From the NCBI GenBank assembly GCA_021810735.1, contig JAJZIF010000155.1, positions 1 through 8,099 on the forward strand: 8,099 bases of DNA, given 5' to 3'. Of the stretch, positions 1 through 5,927 are shown one piece after another. Each line of letters opens with the position of its first letter. Position 1 is the first letter of the stretch. A program made the translations under genes and the position numbers. The notes beneath the pieces were generated by a model, which worked only from the letters and a program-made list of their open reading frames with translations, did no database searches and was not told the DNA's origin. This stretch comes from Acidobacteriota bacterium (lineage in GTDB: Bacteria > Acidobacteriota > Terriglobia > Terriglobales > Acidobacteriaceae).

Positions 1-1007
1 TCCCAGCCGATGGTCGCGGTTTTGACGACCGGACCGAGGCGAATGTCATAGTCGCCGCTTTTGGCCTGGGCGCTGCCGGCATACTTGCCTTCGGGTTGAT
101 TCCCGGATCTTCCGCTTCCCGATTGAAAGGCGAGGCTGCGTTGAACGATGCGCGTCCACGGAGTCCCGCATTTTGAGCAGCAACCGCGCTCGCTTGTTCC
201 GGCAAGGATGCAGGGTTCGACCAGCTTCGTGGGAAACACCGCAAAGTGAGCTTCGGGAAAAGCCTCAACCGCTACGGTCCAGACGGAACGCTTGTTGTGC
301 TGGGCAAACGCGACCATATCGGTAAGCCCGGCCCTCGTCCGCATGCGGACGTCACCGTCCTCAAAAGCCGTTTGCCCTTTGTGTGTCGTGTTGCCAGGCG
401 TGCCGCCGACAGCAATCTCCTTGATTGCTTCTGCGTCGTAGAAATAGTGGTCACTCTTCGCCAGAAGAAAGACATATTCATGGCTCTTGGTGGGCCGGTC
501 GGTCACGCTCTCCGGCATGGGATTGGGCTTGGCCCAGATCACATCGGAGCGAAGCCACCACCCATCGGCCTGGAGCGCCGTTGCCAGCCGCCACGGAATG
601 CCGACAAGATCCTTTGGCTTGAGGATCGGATGTGATTGAGCGCTGGGCGGACGGTAGCTCTCGAGTCCATCGTATGCCGGATTGGGAACGGCACTGCCAT
701 GGACGATCTCCCGCTGCGACCCATGTCCGCGGTTCTGGCCGCCATAGTTGCCCCAGCTGCCAAAATAGGTATCGCCGAGGTTGAGCCATACGGTGCCGTC
801 GTTGCGCAGCACGCGGCGCACCTCGCTGAAAACTCCGACCAGTTTGAGAACATATTCTTCTGGCGTCGATTCGAGGCCGATCTGGCCTTCGACACCGTAA
901 TCGCGCAGTCCCCAATAGGGCGGCGAGGTTACGACACACTGCACACTTTCACCGGGCAGTACCCGCAACCGCGTCAGCACATCGCCTTGGAGGAGGAGAT
1001 ACCTCAC
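1..1007 (-). CDS. DNA methyltransferase (N4-cytosine/N6-adenine type, SPPY motif), 3' end outside window
   Basis: Predicted S-adenosylmethionine-dependent DNA methyltransferase that modifies an exocyclic amino group of adenine or cytosine. I translated 335 residues with no stop before the window edge. An N-terminal LLLQGDVLTRL segment leads into SPPYWGLRDYG at residues 28-38, the catalytic motif IV of this class. FPTKLVEPCILAGTS lies at 258-272, just where phage-type enzymes of this family approach the AdoMet-binding end, and is followed by a Cys-x2-Cys (277, 280) zinc-knuckle-like insertion. Catalytic motif first and AdoMet-binding part last is the beta-class order; the expected FxGxG motif would lie beyond position 1 and is not seen. 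No ATG precedes the motif; the frame is closed by a TAA upstream of 1020. The only sensible start is GTG at 1007, with GGAG six bases upstream, overlapping the preceding stop as GTGA. No restriction endonuclease is visible in the window. Family assignment is firm; target specificity is unknown. Confidence 0.9.
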   Translation of the reverse strand, partial: MRYLLLQGDVLTRLRVLPGESVQCVVTSPPYWGLRDYGVEGQIGLESTPEEYVLKLVGVFSEVRRVLRNDGTVWLNLGDTYFGSWGNYGGQNRGHGSQREIVHGSAVPNPAYDGLESYRPPSAQSHPILKPKDLVGIPWRLATALQADGWWLRSDVIWAKPNPMPESVTDRPTKSHEYVFLLAKSDHYFYDAEAIKEIAVGGTPGNTTHKGQTAFEDGDVRMRTRAGLTDMVAFAQHNKRSVWTVAVEAFPEAHFAVFPTKLVEPCILAGTSERGCCSKCGTPWTRIVQRSLAFQSGSGRSGNQPEGKYAGSAQAKSGDYDIRLGPVVKTATIGW

Positions 1008-1396
1008 GCGGCGCTCCGGTGCTGCGGCCCACGTTTACGCGCGCAGAGCGTCTGAAGCCCGCCGAGGATGTGTTGCATCGAAGTGTTGCGGCCATAGAGC
1101 ACCATGTCCGCGTAGCGGACGGGTGCGAGATCGCCGGCGCGGTCCACCAGCAGCAAAGGCATGTGGTCTGCGACTTCGAGGATGCGATGGACCAGCCGCC
1201 CGGCAAGGTCACCCTGCTGCGCATGGATGAGTATGCCGCAGACGAAACCCGCGCAGCGATCGCCAGCGGCGAGAGACGCTTCCATGCTGTTTTCTGTCGC
1301 GGTGACGTGATAGGGATGCAGGCGCAGCGCAAAAGCTATCGCCGAAAGCAACTCCCGGTCAGCGCAATAAAGCAGGATGGGCTTCTTCGGTCGCAT
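1004..1396 (-). CDS. Receiver-like (CheY-fold) protein with apparently degenerate phosphorylation site
   Basis: A 130-residue protein that reads like a stand-alone response-regulator receiver domain with no output domain. Segment by segment it follows the receiver pattern: KKPILLYCADRELL (first strand and acidic loop), HPYHVTATENSMEA (second strand and helix), FVCGILIHAQQGDLAGRL (third strand and loop), MPLLLVDRAGD (fourth strand) and ADMVLYGRNTSMQHIL (fifth strand and last helix). Key residues look wrong: the acidic pair is reduced to Asp13, the phospho-acceptor Asp position aligns with Gly54, and the lysine that normally follows the fifth strand is Tyr101/Gly102. I infer a pseudo-receiver acting through protein contact rather than phosphotransfer. 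It starts five bases after the TrbF stop, with GGGAG about nine bases upstream, and its TGA overlaps the GTG of the methyltransferase. The fold call rests on pattern, so it could be another small alpha/beta protein. Confidence 0.65.
   Translation of the reverse strand: MRPKKPILLYCADRELLSAIAFALRLHPYHVTATENSMEASLAAGDRCAGFVCGILIHAQQGDLAGRLVHRILEVADHMPLLLVDRAGDLAPVRYADMVLYGRNTSMQHILGGLQTLCARKRGPQHRSAA
1014..1017 (-). promoter_or_regulatory. Shine-Dalgarno GGAG deciding the GTG start of the methyltransferase
   Basis: On the minus strand GGAG sits six bases before the GTG at 1007. Because the methyltransferase frame has no ATG upstream of its catalytic motif, this site and the four-base GTGA overlap with the preceding gene are the main reasons for choosing this start. 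Translation is probably coupled to the upstream receiver-like gene. Confidence 0.6.
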
Positions 1397-1401
1397 AGCT
1401 C

Positions 1402-2082
1402 TTAGCTCCCGAACGCCTGATCTTCGTGGACGTAACTGATAACGGCGCCAAGCGGATTGGTGAGCAACATTGCGTTCGGCACTTCATCGCGGAAGCCGTA
1501 AATGACGTTGGCGGTCCAGCGTTCGCGGCTCTGCTTTTGCTGATCGCCGGGCGAGTAAAAGACTTTCTCAAACTCGATGTGGGCGCGATACGGAGCCTGC
1601 CGGGTATCGTCGAGCACGACGGCCTTGATCTCGATGTCCACGTTCGGGGCGCTCGGATCGAGTAGGAACGTCTCAAGTGTTTTGACTTTGGTAACGCGCG
1701 CCAGGGTCGCGGATTGCAATTCGTTCGAGAAGAAATTCAAGGACTCGACAAAGTCACGCTGCAACGTTGCGTGATTGCGGCCGTAGTAGAGCTCGGCCCA
1801 GCGCGCGAGATAGTATTTGCTGACGCGCTCGACGGGCACCTTCGAGAAGTCGGCATAGTTCACGACCTGGCCGCGCCCGATGTCGGAGACCGAGATGACG
1901 AGCGGCTTCAGCCGCAAGGCAGCGGTCTGTGCTCTATAGAGGAGCGCAAGCGAAGCGAGCGTAACGACTGAGAGCACGAGGAGCGCGACTTTCAGATACG
2001 TGTTCGTGACGAGCGGCTCGGCATACAATTCCAGGAACCTGTGGCCGGCGTCTGTAGTGGCGAAAGTGGTTTGCTTGGTCAT
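1402..2082 (-). CDS. trbF: VirB8/TrbF inner-membrane T4SS protein
   Basis: Bitopic inner-membrane component of the type IV secretion system. VirB8-family proteins have a short cytoplasmic tail, one membrane helix and a periplasmic NTF2-like domain that contacts VirB10, VirB6 and VirB9. The 226-residue product fits: residues 1-28 are soluble, 29-49 form one hydrophobic helix, and the rest is periplasmic. The periplasmic part carries GRGQVVNYADF near 69-79 and ends with PNAMLLTNPLGAVISYVHED, holding the NPLG turn (209-212) and closing strand typical of the family. The frame stays open upstream to 2442, but that stretch lies inside the TrbL gene. I chose the ATG at 2082 because it is two bases after the TrbL stop, has AGGA about eight bases upstream, and gives the normal family length. 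Family identity is clear; TrbF versus VirB8 is a naming choice. Confidence 0.93.
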   Translation of the reverse strand: MTKQTTFATTDAGHRFLELYAEPLVTNTYLKVALLVLSVVTLASLALLYRAQTAALRLKPLVISVSDIGRGQVVNYADFSKVPVERVSKYYLARWAELYYGRNHATLQRDFVESLNFFSNELQSATLARVTKVKTLETFLLDPSAPNVDIEIKAVVLDDTRQAPYRAHIEFEKVFYSPGDQQKQSRERWTANVIYGFRDEVPNAMLLTNPLGAVISYVHEDQAFGS

Positions 2083-2084
2083 AA

Positions 2085-2909
2085 TCAGTTTCCTGTGGGG
2101 TTGACCCAGGTGCCGACGCGCCCGCTGAGGATTGATGCAGTCAGCTCCGGTATTTTGAAGAGTCCATAGACACACACGGCGAGCGTGACCAGCAACGCGG
2201 GCAGGACGGTAAATGCGTTCGAGATGCTGATGGTGCCAATGACCTGAAACATGTTGGCCAGCACCTTTGCGAAGACATAGATGAAGGCGCTGGCAATGAC
2301 CTGATAAAAGCTGAATCCGATGAAGGCTTTTAGCCAGCCCCAGAACAGCCAGTCCATCTTGGGCACAATGAACCAGGGGATGAAGATGGGGCCGATAAGA
2401 ACGCACACGGCGGCGGCAACATAGCCGTAGGCAATGACGCAAAAGGCCGTTGCCTCCATCGCCGCCAATATGACGACAATGAGCAGGTAGGTCAGATCCT
2501 CCAGAATGTTGAAGCTGCCGGGAGGTGAGCCAAGCTGCTGCTCGGCATTGGTAATGGTGTCGGCGATCTCCTGCGTCTGGCTGGACTCGATCTGGTTGGA
2601 GAGATTCAGGCCCTCTTTGGTGATGAGGTCGCTAAAGCTGTAACTGGTGCCGGGGATGGGTGCCGAGTAATACGTCAGCATCCCGAGGCCGAACGCGATC
2701 ATGAGGATCAGGTCAGCGAACTTGGCGAAGTGAAAACCACCGCCATGTCCCTGCGATGCGGACAGGGCTGACTTGATCCCGAACCAGACAATGAGGATCA
2801 CGGCCAGGCCACGGAAGATGTCGAGTCCAGTGGCCTGGAGGATGTTGCCCTGAGAGGAGAGCAATTGCGTGATGGCCTGCGCAAGCGCGGAAAAGATGTT
2901 CTGTCCCAT
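2085..2909 (-). CDS. trbL: VirB6/TrbL polytopic inner-membrane T4SS protein
   Basis: Polytopic inner-membrane channel component of the secretion system (VirB6/TrbL superfamily), thought to help pass substrate across the inner membrane. The 274-residue product has hydrophobic segments at about 32-50, 64-83, 139-160, 163-183, 197-217 and 234-256. A polar loop at 84-136 is likely periplasmic. The stretch GPIFIPWFIVPKMDWLFWGW (173-192) followed by a helix rich in Phe, Ile and Ala is the best family signature. It is shorter than RP4 TrbL, which has a long extra C-terminal tail, and closer to VirB6 in size. Its ATG shares one base with the TGA of trbJ (TGATG), implying translational coupling, and its stop is two bases before trbF. 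Family confidence is high; exact topology is inferred from hydrophobicity. Confidence 0.9.
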   Translation of the reverse strand: MGQNIFSALAQAITQLLSSQGNILQATGLDIFRGLAVILIVWFGIKSALSASQGHGGGFHFAKFADLILMIAFGLGMLTYYSAPIPGTSYSFSDLITKEGLNLSNQIESSQTQEIADTITNAEQQLGSPPGSFNILEDLTYLLIVVILAAMEATAFCVIAYGYVAAAVCVLIGPIFIPWFIVPKMDWLFWGWLKAFIGFSFYQVIASAFIYVFAKVLANMFQVIGTISISNAFTVLPALLVTLAVCVYGLFKIPELTASILSGRVGTWVNPTGN

Positions 2910-3754
2910 CAGTTGCTCCCGCCGATGCTGAGGGAGATCGAGTGCATCGAATCGCTCACGCCGCTGTTCACGTTCTGCATGGTGTTCGAGAAGTTCTGCT
3001 GGAAATAGATCGCGTTGTTGATCGCGCGGTTCTGCGCGTCGATCTGCTGCTTCTGTGCGACAAGCTGCTGCTGGATCGAGGCCATGAGGAACTGGTTGGT
3101 GTCCTGCTGGGAATGGATCTGAAGCAACGTTGCCGAGTTGATTTTGCCGAGCAAGGCAGCTTCGGTCTGCTGGCTGGAGTCGGTCGAAAACGTGTCCGAA
3201 TCGAGATTGGAGAGCTTGGTGGCGAAGCCCTGCTCATCGCCGCGGATGGTGCCCAGGGTGGCGAGAGTGTTGGTGGTTGTGGTCTGCGCCAGCTCCGAGG
3301 TGGCGTACTGGTTAGCGAGGGTGGCCTGGGTGCGGGAGTCCAGGGACGAATAATTGCCTGAAGGGTAGTTCTGGACTTGCATGTAGGCGCTGCTGTAGCC
3401 CTGTTGTGCATTGACGAGCGCTCCATAGTTGAGAGCGTTGACCAGCGCTGCGGTGTTGCCATAGGTATTCGGCGGTGCCTGCAAGCTTGTCCACTGCGAC
3501 CAGCCTGCCCTGTACCGTACCCCGAGATCCTGCGGCAACTGCGCCATCTGGTAGGCGAGGTTGTACATGGTGACGATCTGATTGCGGGTCGCGACCGCAG
3601 TCGTGTACATCTGTGACGCCTGCTCGATCTGCTGGAGAGCATGGGCGCTCTGCGTGGGGTCGAAGACGATGCCGGAGCCGAACTGCGCGTGCGCCGCAGG
3701 CGCGAGCGCAGTGAATGCGGCGAGAATAAGCGGATACAGCTTGGTAGAACTCAT
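2909..3754 (-). CDS. trbJ: TrbJ/VirB5-family periplasmic T4SS protein
   Basis: Exported protein of the TrbJ/VirB5 group, a minor pilus or adhesin-like component or assembly factor of the conjugation apparatus. The 281-residue product starts with a classical signal peptide: Lys5, a hydrophobic core at about 7-18, and a probable cut after AHA at residue 23. The mature N-terminus QFGSGIVFDPTQSAHALQQI matches the IVFDPTN-A-N-L pattern with which TrbJ proteins begin. The rest is polar and rich in Gln, Asn, Ser and Thr. Helical regions predominate, including a likely coiled coil at about 200-250 with runs such as IQQQLVAQKQQIDAQ, as in VirB5-type helical bundles. There are no cysteines. It begins 18 bases after the small lipoprotein gene with its own strong GGAGGT, and its TGA overlaps the trbL ATG. 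Confidence 0.85.
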   Translation of the reverse strand: MSSTKLYPLILAAFTALAPAAHAQFGSGIVFDPTQSAHALQQIEQASQMYTTAVATRNQIVTMYNLAYQMAQLPQDLGVRYRAGWSQWTSLQAPPNTYGNTAALVNALNYGALVNAQQGYSSAYMQVQNYPSGNYSSLDSRTQATLANQYATSELAQTTTTNTLATLGTIRGDEQGFATKLSNLDSDTFSTDSSQQTEAALLGKINSATLLQIHSQQDTNQFLMASIQQQLVAQKQQIDAQNRAINNAIYFQQNFSNTMQNVNSGVSDSMHSISLSIGGSN

Positions 3755-3760
3755 GGCGAA

Positions 3761-3766
3761 ACCTCC
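3761..3766 (-). promoter_or_regulatory. Strong Shine-Dalgarno GGAGGT of trbJ
   Basis: GGAGGT lies seven bases before the trbJ ATG on the minus strand, in one of the few non-overlapping junctions of the block. It is the best match to the anti-Shine-Dalgarno sequence seen here and suggests trbJ is translated more independently than its neighbours, consistent with a secreted component needed in many copies. Confidence 0.7.
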
Positions 3767-3772
3767 AGGGAG

Positions 3773-3919
3773 TTACAGGTGTATGGATACGGTGCGGGAT
3801 GGAGAACGCGCTTCAGCGCGTTCGAGCGTCCTGTACCGATAGGGCGATGGCTTCGGCTGCGGTGGAACACCGCAACCGGCCATCAGAAGGCAGGCGAAGA
3901 CGCAGAGAGCCATGCGCAT
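3773..3919 (-). CDS. Small lipoprotein, candidate VirB7/TrbH- or TrbK-like
   Basis: A 48-residue frame in the apparent gap between virB10 and trbJ. It begins with an ATG that shares one base with the TGA of the VirB10 gene (TGATG) and ends at TAA. The N-terminus is a short lipoprotein signal: Arg2, a hydrophobic core from Ala4 to Ala14, then the lipobox MAGC with Cys16 as the lipidated residue. The mature part would be only 33 residues, starting CGVPPQPKPSPYRY and continuing basic and Ser/Arg-rich. Small lipoproteins of this kind are standard in these systems: VirB7/TrbH-type proteins stabilise VirB9 in the outer-membrane core, and TrbK-type proteins give entry exclusion next to trbJ. Position fits either. 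The sequence is too short to choose between them. A perfect eight-base-pair hairpin lies within the coding region. Confidence 0.72.
   Translation of the reverse strand: MRMALCVFACLLMAGCGVPPQPKPSPYRYRTLERAEARSPSRTVSIHL
3804..3823 (-). repeat. Perfect inverted repeat, 8-bp stem with 4-base loop
   Basis: GAACGCGC and GCGCGTTC flank a four-base loop (TGAA on the transcribed strand). The hairpin lies inside the small lipoprotein gene, between virB10 and trbJ. It is not followed by a T-run on the minus strand, so it does not look like a Rho-independent terminator. It could act as an mRNA-stabilising or processing element, or simply reflect GC-rich Arg/Ala codons. Confidence 0.5.
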
Positions 3920-5154
3920 CACATCACTCCCGGCATGTCATGGTTCTCGTAAGCGGGCAGCAGCATGTCCTGGGTGATGTAGACCTTGATGCGATGCCCC
4001 TCGCGGATCGTGATCGTCGGCGGAATGTTGATGAAGCGGTCGAGCACGTTGGCGCTCGACTGCGAGAGGCTGGAGGCGATGCCGGACTGGTATGCCTCTG
4101 CGCCGGTTTCGTTGTATCCCTGATTGAGGTTGGTGGCCTCGGCAGCTCCTGCAATGACACCCAGCGCAATCGAGGCGCCGAATATCTCGACGTAGTGGTT
4201 GTTCACCTTATCCTTGAGTCCGGTGGCTCCGGCCTGATCGAGACCGTGGAACTGGTCGAGATCGACGGAATAGCCATCCGGCATCAACAGGCGATGGAAT
4301 GTGACCGCAAGACGCTTCTGGCCGAGACCGGCGACCTTCTGCACATCGCCCAGGATGAACGTGCCTTCGGGGATAAGGAGGTGCTGACGGTCCTGGCTAT
4401 AGATGGGGTTGGCCACCATGACTTTCAGCGGCCCGGCAAACTCACCGTCGAGCCGGGTCACCAGCACGGTGTCGATGGTAGTTCCCTCGAAGACGACGAA
4501 GGGCTGGCCGTGCGCGACGTTGACGTTGACCTCCGGCGCACGTTTGTTGGCAGTCGTGGCAGGAGCAGCGGCGGCCTGCGTAGGAGCGATCTGCGGCAAG
4601 CTCAAAGAGCGAGCGGCGGTGCTTTCACCGAGGTCGGCAGGCTCCGTCGATGGGTGCGAAGCGCCGTCATCGGCAGAGACGAGATTCGACGCAAACCGCG
4701 CCTTGAATGCCAATGCCTTTTCCGCATCCGCGACCGGATCGTGGGGTGGCTCCGTCGGTTGAGCCGCCACAGGCGACGGCAACTGCGTGGCAGGAGACGC
4801 GACGCCTGGCTGGGCGGGATTAGTTGTCGGCGCCATATTTGCCCTCTGTGCCTGGGCTTGCTGCTGGCTCTGGCGCTGGTCGGCGCTCAAGTCTTGTTCC
4901 AACTCTTGAATCTTCCGCTGGTTCATGTCCGTGGACACGGCCACCGGGCCGGAGTCGGCAGTTTTCGGAGCAGGCTTGGCGTGGTTCTTCGAGAACATGA
5001 CAGCCATCAGGATGAGCACGGCGAGTCCGGCGATGACGTAACCCTGCGCTTGTTTGGGCACCACGCCCTCGGGCGTGATGCGTTTGTCGCGCAGGACGGT
5101 CGTGGTCTCTGGCGGCTGCTGTTCTATCGGAGCGGTCTGTTTTTCCTCTGCCAT
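3919..5154 (-). CDS. trbI: VirB10/TrbI core-complex protein spanning both membranes
   Basis: VirB10/TrbI is anchored in the inner membrane, crosses the periplasm and forms the inner lining and outer-membrane cap of the secretion core. The 411-residue product shows all expected parts. There is a Pro/Thr-rich cytoplasmic tail (1-37), one membrane helix (about 38-54), a Gln-rich likely coiled coil (76-106), a long Pro/Ala/Gln linker (107-205) and a C-terminal beta-barrel domain (about 215-405). Within the last, IPEGTFILGD (261-270) and FINIPPTITIREGHRIKVYI (374-393) are family signatures. The hydrophobic IFGASIALGVIAGAAEA (324-340) corresponds to the antenna helix that inserts in the outer membrane. 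The ATG follows the virB9 stop by nine bases, with AAGGGGG as ribosome binding site. Its stop overlaps the start of the small lipoprotein gene. Confidence 0.95.
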   Translation of the reverse strand: MAEEKQTAPIEQQPPETTTVLRDKRITPEGVVPKQAQGYVIAGLAVLILMAVMFSKNHAKPAPKTADSGPVAVSTDMNQRKIQELEQDLSADQRQSQQQAQAQRANMAPTTNPAQPGVASPATQLPSPVAAQPTEPPHDPVADAEKALAFKARFASNLVSADDGASHPSTEPADLGESTAARSLSLPQIAPTQAAAAPATTANKRAPEVNVNVAHGQPFVVFEGTTIDTVLVTRLDGEFAGPLKVMVANPIYSQDRQHLLIPEGTFILGDVQKVAGLGQKRLAVTFHRLLMPDGYSVDLDQFHGLDQAGATGLKDKVNNHYVEIFGASIALGVIAGAAEATNLNQGYNETGAEAYQSGIASSLSQSSANVLDRFINIPPTITIREGHRIKVYITQDMLLPAYENHDMPGVM

Positions 5155-5163
5155 TGCGCCCCC

Positions 5164-5916
5164 TTACTGAGCCTTCCGTTGAAATTCAAGCTTGTGCTTG
5201 CCGATTTCGAGATAGCCCTTATCGACGACCGTGGGGATGACGTAGGTGCCATCCTTCAACTGAAAAGTGATGAGGTCGGGCTTTCCATCCTTCAGCTCAT
5301 AGATGGAGAACTTCTCCGAGGCCGTGGACTTGATGTAGGTGAACTTGTCGTCGTGGTAGATCGCGGAGACATCGAAGGGGCTTTTGTTACGGAAGGTGTA
5401 ATCGAACTGCAATGCCTGGGTGGGATATTCGGCCCGGAACTGCTCGACCGCATTGGCGGCGTGGGCCTGTGCGATCTGCGCCGAAGCGCGGGCGGCCTCC
5501 ACCTCGCTGGCCGGCACGAACTGCCGGACACCATTGGCGGTGGCCAGCGAAGAGGGATCGGACGGTTCGATAACCACCTTCAGGTCCGGATCGGCAGTCT
5601 CATCGTCATTCAACGTGAAGGAATACACGTTGCCTTTATCCGTAATCAGGTTGAGGTCGGAATGAATGCCTTCCTTCGCTGGATGGAGGAAGCAGTAGTT
5701 GCCCACGGCATCGATAATCCAGAAGTCCTTGTCGCCGGTGGCGACTTCCAGAATCTTTTCAGTGGGTGGCAACTGAATGAGCGTGGTGTAACGCATCTTG
5801 GCGCGGACACTCACGATGTCGTTGGTGTGGTAGTGGACAATGCGGGCCGACTGCTGGCCGTGAGCCACGGTTGCGGCAAGGCCCAGCAGTAGCGGGACGA
5901 TGGGTGATGGGCGCAT
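5164..5916 (-). CDS. trbG: VirB9/TrbG outer-membrane core protein
   Basis: Periplasmic protein of the outer-membrane core complex, partner of VirB10 and VirB7-type lipoproteins. The 250-residue product has a signal peptide (hydrophobic core about 6-18, probable cut after AHG at 20). The N-terminal domain contains GDKDFWIIDAVGNYCFLHP (61-79) and DLNLITDKGNVYSFTL (87-102), equivalent to the Gly-Asp-x-x-x-Trp and TNL-x-x-T-x-x-R-x-Y-x-F pattern of VirB9/TrbG. A helical Ala-rich linker spans about 137-162. The C-terminal domain has SPFDVSAIYHDDKFTYIK (179-196) and YVIPTVVDKGYLEIG (225-239), matching the beta-sandwich that binds VirB10. The only cysteine is Cys75, so the C-terminal disulfide-forming cysteine known from Agrobacterium VirB9 is absent. 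The frame is open further upstream, but the ATG at 5916 gives the signal peptide and lies just after the VirB4 stop with a good ribosome binding site. Confidence 0.93.
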   Translation of the reverse strand: MRPSPIVPLLLGLAATVAHGQQSARIVHYHTNDIVSVRAKMRYTTLIQLPPTEKILEVATGDKDFWIIDAVGNYCFLHPAKEGIHSDLNLITDKGNVYSFTLNDDETADPDLKVVIEPSDPSSLATANGVRQFVPASEVEAARASAQIAQAHAANAVEQFRAEYPTQALQFDYTFRNKSPFDVSAIYHDDKFTYIKSTASEKFSIYELKDGKPDLITFQLKDGTYVIPTVVDKGYLEIGKHKLEFQRKAQ

Positions 5917-5921
5917 GTAAT

Positions 5922-5927
5922 CTCCTA
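5922..5927 (-). promoter_or_regulatory. Shine-Dalgarno of virB9 overlapping the VirB4 stop codon
   Basis: TAGGAG on the minus strand contains both the TAG stop of VirB4 and the AGGAG ribosome binding site of virB9, five bases before its ATG. Such fusion of stop and ribosome binding site favours re-initiation by ribosomes finishing VirB4, which would link the amounts of the two proteins. It also supports the ATG at 5916 as the true start. Confidence 0.65.

Noticed and set aside
246..1055. Several ORFs of 118-153 codons on both strands in the first kilobase
   Set aside because: They are alternative frames of the methyltransferase, whose uninterrupted GTG-started frame carries SPPY and other family motifs while these carry none.
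2083..2442. Upstream extension of the TrbF frame to 2442
   Set aside because: The added residues are basic and of low complexity and overlap the TrbL membrane domain in another frame; the ATG at 2082 has a ribosome binding site and gives the usual family length.
3804..3823. Rho-independent terminator at the hairpin after virB10
   Set aside because: No T-run follows the stem on the transcribed strand, the hairpin is inside a coding frame, and T4SS genes continue in the same direction.
3799..5892. A 697-codon open frame on the plus strand opposite virB10 and virB9
   Set aside because: It lies antisense to two clearly recognised T4SS genes, shows no domain, and its composition rich in Arg, Gly, Val and Asp is typical of a mirror frame in GC-rich DNA.
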